Source of the DNA: Eunapius fragilis
Taxonomy: Eukaryota > Porifera > Demospongiae > Spongillida > Spongillidae
DNA: 64,000 bases
Assembly (NCBI GenBank): GCA_963681505.1
Contig: OY811974.1
Coordinates: forward strand, 4,699,271 to 4,763,270
Direction of reading: 5' to 3'
This document shows, one piece after another, positions 48,766-58,740 of the stretch. Position 1 is the stretch's first letter; each line of letters begins with the position of its first letter. The notes below the pieces were generated by a model. It worked only from the letters and a program-made list of their open reading frames with translations, made no database searches and had not been told where the DNA came from. A program made the position numbers and the translations under genes.

Positions 48766-49367
48766 ACTCGGAACTGATCTGCAATTAATTAACAAATTAA
48801 CATGAACATAATAAATGCAACGCTTTGCGAGTTCATGACATACGAAGACGGGTACACGAAGGGTTCAAAACATAATCTCGCAGTGGAGAAACCGTCGTAG
48901 AATACACCTAGCGAATTTAAAAAACATACATGTCTAAAAGAATGAAGCTAGCCTTACACAAACCATACTATATTAAATTAAGTGTTTTGAACGATAAGTC
49001 ACTAAGTTCTTACAGGCCATTCAGCAAAAACACATCTCCCAGTGCGTAATGGTGCGCTACATACAAATTCAGTAACAAAGTACCTCTAGTGTGTACACGA
49101 AGCAACGTAGCCTTACACAAAGCCTTTGTGCGCCATTCATGATAATTTTTCCCGCGTAACAGAGTTCACAAGTCAAACAACATCGACTACTGGAAATTTT
49201 GTAATGGCTACAACTATTTTTATGACATAAAGGCATAGCACAAAAATACAGCTTTACTTACAACAAAAACTGTCGCACAAACTCGTCGATGTCACGTGAC
49301 TTAATTGGTCAATATTGCTACAAGCGCGTGACATTTATATATTCATATTGCGGTCGAATAAGGTCTA

Positions 49368-50000
49368 TACTCGGTTTTAAAAAAATACATTGGTTATAAT
49401 AACCACAGTTACAACACTGACAACAGCACGTGTGTCTGTTTGAACAGCTGCTCTTGCTGCAAATATGAAGTCGATTCTAACATTTCTCCCATTTCTCAAT
49501 CCATACCATGAACCAGCGAAAGTGTACAAGAATTCTCCTCAAGTAGCCTAGGTCTTTAATCGCCGAAGGACGGGAAATGTTCGTTAATACCTGAGGCTGA
49601 TAAAGATAAGCTACGCTAGGAATTGTATATCCAGAAGTCTGGCAGCGGTACCTTCCCGGTCTGTTTCAGCGTCAGTATTCATCCTCCATTAGCTTGTTCG
49701 ATCACCTCAGGCACGCCAATTAACTCGCTGTTCAGTGTGATTCTTCAAATGAAGTTAATTGTACCGCGTAGAAGTTAGCCCCACATTCCTCAGCCTCACC
49801 TTCGCCTCACATTCCTGCGGCCAGATTGTTATTTGATAATTAGCGGCCGGTTCGTAAATAGAAATAAAATAACTTATCGAAACGTTGAAGAAACAGAACA
49901 GTTGAGTAAAAGACAGCGTATATATATATGCAAGTGTATACCCTACAAGTACTGGAGTATATCGGATCGGTCACTTGTATGCCAATGCAGCTACGTACAT
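49368..50000. other. No gene recognised
   Basis: Sequence right of the ISL2EU target site, with no supported frame. Confidence 0.4.
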
Positions 50001-50002
50001 CT

Positions 50003-51090
50003 ACATGGACTAGAAGAACAACAAGATTCTGACCACCTCCATTCAAGAAGGGGTTTGACCAAAACCGGTAAGCATTCCAGAGTACTGCTGGTGTATATGC
50101 TCGTTTGTCAGGCATGCATATCTTCTCCACAGAAGCGTGCGCCTCCAATGGAGCTAAGACGGCCGAATATCTTCATCCAGGAAGGGGTGTGGTCAAACCC
50201 AGTGATCCACAGAGATAGTGTGAGCACTCCAGAGTACTGCTGGTGTATAGCCTCACATTGCTATGCATGTTGTCTGCCAATACAGGCATATTGATGAGAG
50301 CTTACAATAAATGGAGCCAAGATGGCCGAATATCTTCATCCAGGAAGGGGTGTGGTCAAACCCAGTGATCCACAGGGACAGTGTGAGCACTCCAGAGTAC
50401 TACTGGTGTATAGCCTCACATTGCTATGCATGTTGTCTGCCAATACAGGCATGTACAAGTGAGCCTTCATTTCATGGAGATAAGATGGCCGAATATCTTC
50501 ATCCAGGAAGGGGTGTGGTCAAACCCAGTGATCCACAGAGACAGTGTGAGCACTCCAGAGTACTGCTGGTGTATAGCCTCACATTGCTATGCATGTTGTC
50601 TGCCAATACAGGCATGTACAAGTGAGCCTTCATTTCATGGAGCCAAGATGGCCGAAAATCTTCATCCAAGAAGGGGTGTGGTCAAACCCAGTGATCCACA
50701 GAGACAGTGTGAGCACTCCAGAGTACTGCTGGTGTATAGCCTTACATTGCTATGCATGTTGTCTGCCAATACAGGCATGTACAAGTGAGCCTTCATTTCA
50801 TGGAGCCAAGATGGCCGAATATCTTCATCCAGGAAGGGGTGTGGTCAAACCCAGTGATCCACAGAGACAGTGTGAGCACTCCAGAGTACTGCTGGTGTAT
50901 AGCCTCACATTGCTATGCATGTTGTCTGCCAATACAGGCATGTACATGTGAGCCTTCATTTCATGGAGCCAAGATGGCCGAATATCTTCATCCAGGAAGG
51001 GGTGTGGTCAAACCCAGTGATCCACAGAGACAGTGTGAGCACTCCAGAGTACTGCTGGTGTATAGCCTTACATTGCTATGCATGTTGACT
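50003..51090. repeat. 163-bp tandem repeat, about 6.7 copies
   Basis: GCCGAATATCTTCATCCAGG recurs at 50162, 50325, 50488, 50651, 50814 and 50977, exactly 163 bp apart. The first copy (from about 50003) is diverged and the others are nearly identical. Because 163 is not a multiple of three, overlapping frames rotate through the array and are not genes. Each unit contains GCCAAGATGGCCG, which resembles a YY1-type site (inference). Confidence 0.95.
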
Positions 51091-51393
51091 ATCCACTACA
51101 GCCATGCCCTCGTCTTTCATAGGAATGGCACATATGTGTGGGGAAGGGGTAATCGCTTACTGTGAGGTCTTGTATTGCCTCGTTTATTACTATGTTGTTT
51201 TCATGTATTGTTGGAATGAACACATTTTAGTTGTTTTTTGTATTTCGTTGTTTATGAATTTATTAACATTTGTGATTTGTTATTGAAGTACAAAACCAGT
51301 GACAAAGAAAGCTGAATGAGATATTTTAATTCAAAAAACGGAAGCAACTGTTTTTAAAGTAGAGTGGCAGTATTTGTCCCATTTAAAATACAA

Positions 51394-53535
51394 TTAAATG
51401 GGTAGTGTGTGTTGAAGATGATATCCAACAGCTTGCTTATGATCTACTGCATATTTCTTCATTATGAGGGTAGTGATGATCTGGATGACAGTATGATTAT
51501 TTTCACTGGTGGGGAGAGTTACCTTGATTTCTTACCTCAGGCCAAACAATGAATCGATTTATTCGTGCAGTGCATACCATAGCTGTCGATTTCACGTCAC
51601 TTTCCAGTTCTTGTAGGTACCAAAATATCTCTGATACCTACAGCTTAAATGGAACATTATGTGCCCAAATAAAATGAATTCAGTTACCATATCGTAGCAG
51701 TGCTGTAAAGGCCAGCCACAATCCTGCTTGGTCAGTTTCTCGACAAGTTGTATGTGTTCATGATATTCAGTGCATACCTTCCCTTTTAGAATATTCCTTA
51801 TCGTGGGCTGAAATGCCATTCACTGACTAGAAGAGCCATCAGTTAATGCTTACTTCCATCTCTTTCACTACACTTCTTATGAATGTTCTTGAAAAAGGAC
51901 ACTGAGCATCTCTGAAATCAATAGCCATACAAATAGTAAACCTTCACAGAAAACTGATCAAACCCTAACTCACGTGTACGACTGTCTTTTAAGAGAAGGA
52001 AGAAATTGAATATAGTGGTCTCTGCCCCATTTAAGACCACATATGTCGTTCGGATCATGCAGGTGTATTTTCATGTTCTGGAATTAGGAATTCATGTACA
52101 TCATTATTTGTACAGCTTGATTCTGAGTTACTGCCACTCAGATCTATGTTTTCTTTATCACTGTGATCATTGTTCTCATCACTACATGTAGATGTTAGGT
52201 CTTCTTTTGGGTCATCATATGGGCAGCTGTCTAAACTGTCGCTGGTCTTAGATTTTATTAAACACCGTAATAGTAGATTAGATCATTACAGCACATACCT
52301 CGTCACCTTGCAAAGGGTATAGGCTGCCATTAGATAGTTCATACACCATTTGTAACCTAAACCTTGTTACTGATTCCTTTGACACAGAATTACGTATGTC
52401 TCATACTGTTACTGATTTATCTAACTTTATCTGTGTATGCAGGCATGGTAATCCCTCCACAAGCAGCCGTGCTGCCTATAGGTAGTTATAAAATCTATAC
52501 TCTAGAAGGGTATCTATACAAAACACACAAATGCCCCACAGTCATTTGTATTCTTCTGAATTGGAGCTCCTTCTAGCAATAACAAGGATAAATTTTAGAT
52601 GAAGTGTTAAATTGTATTTATACATATTTACTGAATCATAATACTTCCATTCACAAGGTGAAATTTGTAGACTTGATTGGTTGTAGCTTTCGCTACACAG
52701 ATACATCCTAGAAGATATGAATAAATTGAGTTGAGTGCCTGTGGACCACATAAAATCTAACCATATCCAGTTCACTTCATCTACATTGGAGAAGTGCAAA
52801 GAGTTGATGCAGAGTATGAATTTTAATTTCGGGTAAACAACCTGCATATAGATATGAACATGTTATAAATTATTATTTATTGTGCAACAACTAACCACTA
52901 AACTCCAATGTTGTGGCTTGTGTACTGGGAAAAGCATGAGATCATGCTCAAAAATATTGCATCCCTATTTAAAATTACATCATATTAAGAACCACTTATT
53001 CAGTCTGTAAGAATGGTACCTTGGTGTAGTGTTTGGTGCTCTGGTATCCCCTACTGCTAAAGGTTGGCAGAAATGTAGGATCAAAAGAGATCACCTTCCG
53101 TTGTTCCTGAATATCATCCCAAACAGGCTATAAAAATAAGACAAGTAATGGTGAAATTACTGTCACTGCTGAAGTTTTCAAAAGCTCCATATACACTGCA
53201 ATGATCTGTAAAACGTTTAGGGTTTGAAGAGCTAGTACAACAATATATTTATATTTTGTATTAAATTCCTACTCTTGAATTAATCCAAGATTCAGACGCT
53301 AGAAGGCTTAAGTCACTTCCATCCAACTGAAACCTTGAGTGTGGCTCAGGAATACTCTGGCTGAGCTACAAAACAAATACATAATATTATAATGTTGAAA
53401 CTAGCAGTTAGCACTTAATTTACCTCAGCTTCTTCATTCAATGGCAAACCTTTGTAATTCTGTATAAAATATAATTTTTAATATGAATGACTATAAAGAT
53501 ATTATTATGTTTACAAATTTGTGACAGCAAGACAT
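51394..53535 (-). CDS. Ulp1-like (C48 fold) cysteine protease gene with two alternative 3' ends
   Basis: Exons, high to low: 53535-53515, 53459-53424, 53365-53273, 53127-53020, 52841-52762, 52707-52632, 52555-52520, 52475-52426, 52356-52299, then 52246-52055 (stop). All are GT-AG and in phase, giving 249 aa with an acidic Ser-rich tail. Exon 52356-52299 could instead join an acceptor before 52077 and continue in frame through 51974, 51911-51854, 51807-51688, 51637-51536 and 51480-51394, giving 342 aa. Ulp1 hallmarks are ESWINS, KYYDS and above all KNTNDCGAFVCF followed by RLLVEGLP. The usual HW motif reads NWIW, so the catalytic His may be Asn. The spacing between YYDS and DCG is far shorter than in typical Ulp1 proteins. 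Either the model misses an exon or the enzyme is degenerate. The long tail has no family I recognise. Confidence 0.55.
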
Positions 53536-53639
53536 GAATTCTTCAGTTGATGTGGCCTTATTCACAAGTGGCTATATACGCCACTGCTAATGATAAAATC
53601 CGGATATATGTGCTGAAGTGATTGGTGCGTATTTAGATC

Positions 53640-54009
53640 GTGGCGGCGAAGAATAATAAAAAATGGCGGCGAATAACAGTTGGCGAGACGTGGATACGAG
53701 TATTTTTGTTCTGTAAACGCGCGCGCTGTTATTATGACACAGAACCAACGCAAGACTGTTTTTATTTGTGGTATCGTTCGATAGCGACAAAGAGGGAAAT
53801 GATCCGATTCACGACCGTCCCGGCCTCCAGACGCGAGTCACGTTTATTTAATGACTTCATTATCCTACATAAATTAAATCCAATATGGAACCTGCGGAAG
53901 CAGGTTCCGATACAACACACCAGTCCAGTACATACAACACACCATTTGAATCCACACACCAGTCTAGGACATGCGATGTTGTGCAAAAAGGCACTGAGTA
54001 AGACCATGG
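53640..54009. other. CpG-rich stretch upstream of the Ulp1-like gene
   Basis: GGCGGCGAA and CGCGCGCGC motifs suggest a promoter region near the 5' end of the minus-strand gene. A short plus frame (MAANNSWRDVDTSIF) begins here but has no second exon I can support. Confidence 0.3.
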
Positions 54010-54065
54010 CAGGGGCGGATACAGGGTTTTCCAAAAGGGGGGGTTGAAACCCGCGATACGAAATG

Positions 54066-54098
<33 letters not shown>

Positions 54099-54367
54099 GC
54101 TGCCCGCTTTCAGGCCCGATACAAAAAGCGGGGGGAGGGGGTGCTGTCCGCTTCAGGCCCGATACGAAAAGCGGGGGGGGGGGGGGGGGGGTGCTGTCCA
54201 TTTAAGGCCCGATACGAAAAGCGGAGGGGGGGGGAGGGTGCTGTCCAGCGCGCCCGATACAAAAAGCGGGGAAGGGGGAGGGGCTGTTTAGCAGAAGAGG
54301 GGGCGTTACCATATATGAAAGGGGGGGTTGCAACCCCCAAACCCCCCCCCCCCCGGATCCGCCTCTG
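54010..54367. mobile_element. GC-rich TIR MITE with internal G-run repeat (copy 4)
   Basis: Ends CAGGGGCGGATACAGGG and GGATCCGCCTCTG, with flanks CATGG and CGTGG (a decayed 5-bp TSD). The interior has about five units of GCCCGATACAAAAAGCGGGG followed by long G runs and TGCTGTCC. It belongs to the same family as the elements at 7028 and 24655. Confidence 0.8.
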
Positions 54368-55130
54368 CGTGGATAAGACATATATAGTGCACGTTAAATC
54401 ATACTTGAACCCTGATAGAGGTGCATTTGTGCAAGTGTGTGTGCGCTTGCGCATGAGTGTAAGCCTGTTGCGATGGTGTGGTGGATTATCGACATGCAAC
54501 CTGCCCACATGGGCTTGAGTAAGTAATACCAGTACGCAAAACATTCAGTTGCACCACAAGCTCTAAACAAAACCAACTGGAAAACCCTATACCACAGTCA
54601 TATCAGCAGAACTTACAATACGGTAACTTAAGAGCTGAGCACGGGTTTAGTCCAAAACACCCTCACTTACGAGGCACTAGGTGGAAAAAATCGCGATCAT
54701 ATCGCGATATTTGGCGATTCTGGCGATTTAATCGCCGGACAGAAATGACGTCAACGTGTCAAGTAAATTGTCATGACAACCATTCTATGACGGGATGATA
54801 TCCAATTACATGTATTTGGACGATAGAAAATTTGATATTTTATCTGTGCGCCTATTATAGGTCTGGATTTTAATATTTCCTTGTATTTAACCGATTAAGG
54901 CCTAAATATGGTTTGTTATGTAGAGGTTATTTGATCTTAAATATGGTCACTACAAATGTTTTGTGGCAGGAAGGGGTAATCCAACGATACCCGCTGAAGC
55001 CGTGTTCATGAAAGATTTCAAATTGGTATAATCTTTCTGTGGTTTGTGGTCATGTCACCCAAAATACCTTGGTAGCTGTAAACAACTATTTGACGCGAAT
55101 GTGCGGCTACAGGACTTAATCGGTTAAGAT
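54368..55130. other. No gene; GCGAT-rich palindromic stretch
   Basis: 54680-54740 repeats ATCGCGAT and GGCGAT motifs, with local dyad symmetry. Nothing else is supported. Confidence 0.4.
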
Positions 55131-56534
55131 GGAGCTGGTCGGAGAGGATCTAGCGGAACTCTAACAGTTACTATTAAACGAGGGAGCGGACGTAGCCGTA
55201 GCACATATTGATGGTGACTCGGTTCGCGCTACATATGTAGACATTCTCTGTATGGAAGCGGTAAACGAGCAGGCATATTGTGTCGATCTATATGTTTATG
55301 TGATGTGTATCATGTGTCACAGCGAAGCCGCTATCTGCATATGGTGCTTCAACTATGTCTCTACTAGTAAGCAGGTGCTTGAGCTGGTGCGCTACCTGCA
55401 TGAAAGCACTGTTTTCAGTCTGGACAGACCGCGAAAGCAGAGTAACGATCTGGATTTTAAAATGGGGTAAGGTAGTAATTTTGTCACGTTGGCTTTTACA
55501 TACACACACGGAGTACATTTCCATATTCGCCTTACATTGGTCTACTTACATTTACTACTTTACATTGTACGTTTTTACTTACATGTGGGACAATGGAGAG
55601 ACACTGGGGTGGTGAGTTTGATCATTTACTTGTACATATATGCTGTCTACCAGGCAGTAGCCAAACCTGCTTGTCCAAAACAGCACCCTGAATGTGACTA
55701 TTGTAAATCTCGAGATACATGTGTAACACTACAAAATGTATTCCCTGTCCTCATCTTCATTCTGTAAGTCACCCAAATGCCTATGCAGGGTACAGCGTTC
55801 ATATATGTAGGTGGGGTGTACAATTCGAACATTATGCTGATGTGATGTGCATTGTACGAAAGGGGATCCATTCTTATTATGATGCCTTGATACAGTTTCA
55901 ATCCATGCCACCCTTCTCCCTGGTAACACTTCTGATCCATACCCACCACCCTTTTCCACCACTTTCCCTACACATACCAACCTTCTCCTCAACCCAACCC
56001 TTTCACACTACAAGGGAAGTGGGGGGGGGGGGTATGGGCACAGAAAAGTCATTGAACATTTTCTGTACTATTCTGTTACTAATTTGTACTGCAGGAAAGT
56101 GGAGAGGTATGTGTGCTGCCTTTTGCTAATTAATAGATCAGCGTGTGTGTTTTTGTGGATCATAGCCCTTTGCGGGTGGACAAAAGGGTCCATAATTAGA
56201 CAATACCGTAAACCAATTGCAGCTAGATGCGCCTTGTTCGTTTTATACCCGTTGATCCCTCCCATTTAACTGGTGTATCATCATAGTAGAGACTATACTA
56301 TTATGCGCACTCTTCATATCACACACAGCCAATTTATATATGGATATCGTAAGGGAGAGGGGTAGCTTACCAAGCACAGACAAATTCTCAAGACGGATGG
56401 TATGCCGCATCGTCAACTACGCACAATACCACAGATACAATACACAGAATTACACACAATGCCCACCACAGAGACCAGCTCCAGAAATGTTGCATAGTCT
56501 ATGGGCCTACCCATATGTTATGGGAAGGAAGTGA
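55131..56534 (+). CDS. Possible plus-strand gene, unresolved exons
   Basis: Three stretches look coding: LLLNEGADVAVAHIDGDSVR… up to a GT donor after 55261; 55654-55737 (acceptor CTACCAG), Cys-rich ACPKQHPECDYCKSRDTC; and 56323-56534, IVRERGSLPSTDKFSRRMV… to a TGA. The first two join in phase 0, but the third needs another phase. An in-frame TAA follows the upstream ATG at 55131. It may be a degraded gene or miss small exons. Family unknown. Confidence 0.28.
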
Positions 56535-56639
56535 CTACTATTGTGACCCCAATCCATTGGTCCCTCCAGCTGTTCCTGTTCTCAGGATTCTAAGTGGAAA
56601 TGGACCAGGGACATTTTTAACTTAATGGGTATAAATGTG

Positions 56640-56970
56640 AAGCCATCTCCTCTTTCCTCCCTCCCTTGCCTTCCTCGCCTCCCTCCCCTTTCTCCCCTCT
56701 CCTACCTCCCCTCCTCCCTCCCCTCTCCTCTCTCCCCTCTTGCCCTCCTCTCCCTCCCCTCTCCCTCCTCCTCCCTCCCTCACCACCCCTCCCCCTTCCT
56801 CCTTTTCGTCTCCTGCTCCCTTTTCTCCCTCTCCTCCCCTCTTCTTCCCTCCCCCACTCCTCCTCACTCTCCTCCCCCTCTCCTCCCTCACTCTCCTCCT
56901 CTCTCCCTCCCCCTCTCCTCTCCTCTCCTTCCTACAACTCCCTCTCTCTCTCCTCCCCCATTCTCCCTTG
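56640..56970. repeat. CT-rich polypyrimidine tract
   Basis: About 330 bp almost purely C and T (CTCCCTCCC-type). It yields false Ser/Pro/Leu frames on the plus strand and Glu/Gly/Arg frames on the minus strand. It could form triplex DNA. Confidence 0.9.
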
Positions 56971-57695
56971 TTGTTACGCTTTCCCTTCAATCTATTTACT
57001 GCACTACACTAATGCCAGTCTGTTGGTTCTCATTGTTTACACTTATAACTACATTGTCAAAGTACTGCTCAGACACGTCACAAGCACCTACAGTGGGTGC
57101 CATCAGGGGGTGTATACTTATGGTAACTCTGAACATTGATAGACTGCCCTCCTTATCTTCCCGTCTAACACATGAGGCTGCTTGATCTTATCTAAAACAA
57201 TGGGCAAGGTGGATGGGTGCAGGCTTTGGTGTCCTAGGTTAACAGGGGGTAGAGTCTATCCTGACTATCCATGCCCACACAGAGAGCGTATCAATGTATC
57301 TACAAGAAGGTCCACACCCCACTCTTATTGTTCAAGAGCACAGGCTATCAATTGCACCCCGGATTGTGAAAGCAATTCCACCGCCAAACAAAGTTACAAA
57401 ATCGTGCATATATACCTTTATATAAATATGACACGTCCATACCAGTACGTAGAATATTAGTCCATGTGACATTGGCTACTAATAGAACAAAGGTACTTCA
57501 TTCATTGTATGGCCTTTAAATGGCGACAAGTTCAAACTTGTTAACACGTAGTGCAAAGTTTATATTGTTGTCGGTTGTCAAGGGTGGTTGCTAAGGCATT
57601 ACGCCACTTTTTCAATACTTCTATGGGTATGTCTTTTGTCCACAAAATGTATGGCCGCATAGGGCTGTGGGATGTGTGTGTATGTGTTATTTATA
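56971..57695. other. No gene recognised
   Basis: The plus frame 57182-57460 has no splice or domain support. Confidence 0.4.
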
Positions 57696-57965
57696 ATGTC
57701 TAATGTCCTGGGCTTGCTCCGAGGTGCATATACATGTATTTACATCGCAAGGTACGCAAAGCGAGTTTTTTTTTGGCATTATAGTGAAGTTTGACAGCTT
57801 TACCACATTGCATAAGACCTTATCTGTTTGGGCCGAAGCTGCTCTGAAGGCCTAATACCTTTCGCTGCATGCTCTTATGCAATGTGGTAAAAAAACTTGC
57901 TTTGCGTACCTTGCGATGTACATACATGTATATGCACCTCGGAGCAAGCCCAGGACATTAGACAT
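57696..57965. mobile_element. Fold-back element, ATGTCTAATGTCCTGGGC arms
   Basis: 270 bp with arms of about 45 bp plus inner pairing (CTTGCTCCGAGGTGCATATA with its complement; TACCACATTGCATAAGA with its complement). Its first bases resemble those of the fold-back element at 16853. It lies 6 bp from the TTAA of the next element. Confidence 0.75.
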
Positions 57966-57986
57966 TTGACATTAACCGATTAATTG

Positions 57987-58050
57987 CGGAAGACGCCAAT
58001 TGGCGTCCGTTAATTGATTCTCGAAACGCGGAAGACGCCAATTGGCGTCC
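57987..58050. promoter_or_regulatory. Duplicated palindrome GACGCCAATTGGCGTC
   Basis: Two identical 23-bp copies (57987-58009, 58028-58050), each with a perfect 16-bp palindrome, sit just inside the left TIR. They are likely transposase binding sites or promoter elements. Confidence 0.55.
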
Positions 58051-58247
58051 AGCTGGAGACAGACGGTTTAGGAGGTTATAGCTAAAAGATGCATCGTCAT
58101 TTGCACACATCCTGTAACTTTTTGCGTTTGCCAGTCAGTGGTCAGTAAAGTATTGAAGCTGAAAGGCTTCATCGCTATTTTAGTTATCTTGGAAAACACG
58201 CTCAAAGAAGGTAAATATTCTGGCTTTGATAATTATTTTGTCATAGA

Positions 58248-58391
58248 ATGGCCAAGCGGGCGCGAAGGCTACAGACGGACGATAACTTTGCAATGCTCGA
58301 GAATGCAGACATCGTGTGTAGTGTTAGTAGTGACGACAGTTGTGATGACGAGCCTATGGTTGGCAGTGACGGCCAATTTAGCGACCGATAG
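58248..58391 (+). pseudogene. Short acidic N-terminal frame, transposase remnant
   Basis: 47 codons: MAKRARRLQTDDNFAMLEN, then an Asp/Ser-rich stretch (SSDDSCDDEP) and a TAG. A basic then acidic N-terminus fits the start of piggyBac-type transposases, but no DDD core follows. It is probably a truncated remnant. Confidence 0.4.
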
Positions 58392-58740
58392 ATGGAAGGT
58401 ATCTCCGTAATTATAGTACGATCGATTCATGAAGGTGGGCGTCTTTCATTACTTCGTATAGATTGCCCTGTTCCTTGGTTCTAAGGTGACTTCCTTGACA
58501 ACTACATGGAAACTAATGACATGCATGCCCAGACAGCTGACGCCATCTTTTATTGATATGCAAAAGAGAAGATGGCTGTATGTCCTTTCATCTGTACACA
58601 GATAAACCCATCCAACCATCAATACATACACATAATGCCAATGCATTTCAGACAGGTGACAGCGATGCCTCCACGTTGTGCACAGCTGTACAGGGACAGA
58701 GATTATGAGTCACAATATGTCCCAGCAAACATAAAATAAT

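Larger units (their letters stand above)
44766..49365. mobile_element. ISL2EU-type DNA transposon, complete
   Basis: The element is 4600 bp with ends GACCTTATTCGACCGCAAT on both strands. The flanking TA (44764-44765, 49366-49367) is the probable 2-bp target duplication. Two convergent genes fill it: a SWIM/YqaJ/PHD protein (plus) and an IS5-like DDE transposase (minus). This gene pair is the known hallmark of ISL2EU elements. Both main frames are open, so the copy is young or recently active. Confidence 0.88.

Noticed and set aside
50311..51165. Overlapping frames of 104-137 codons with identical segments
   Set aside because: They are rotating frames of a 163-bp tandem repeat, not a protein family.
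44579..53586. One large TIR element from CAGTGGCGTAGG (44579) to the CGCCACTG near 53586
   Set aside because: The ends match for only about ten bases, the flanks show no target duplication, and the interval would include a spliced host-like gene.
54063..54544. Gly-rich and Pro-rich frames
   Set aside because: They come from G runs inside the MITE at 54010-54367.
56622..57185. Long Ser/Pro/Leu and Glu/Gly/Arg frames on both strands
   Set aside because: An artefact of a CT-rich polypyrimidine tract.
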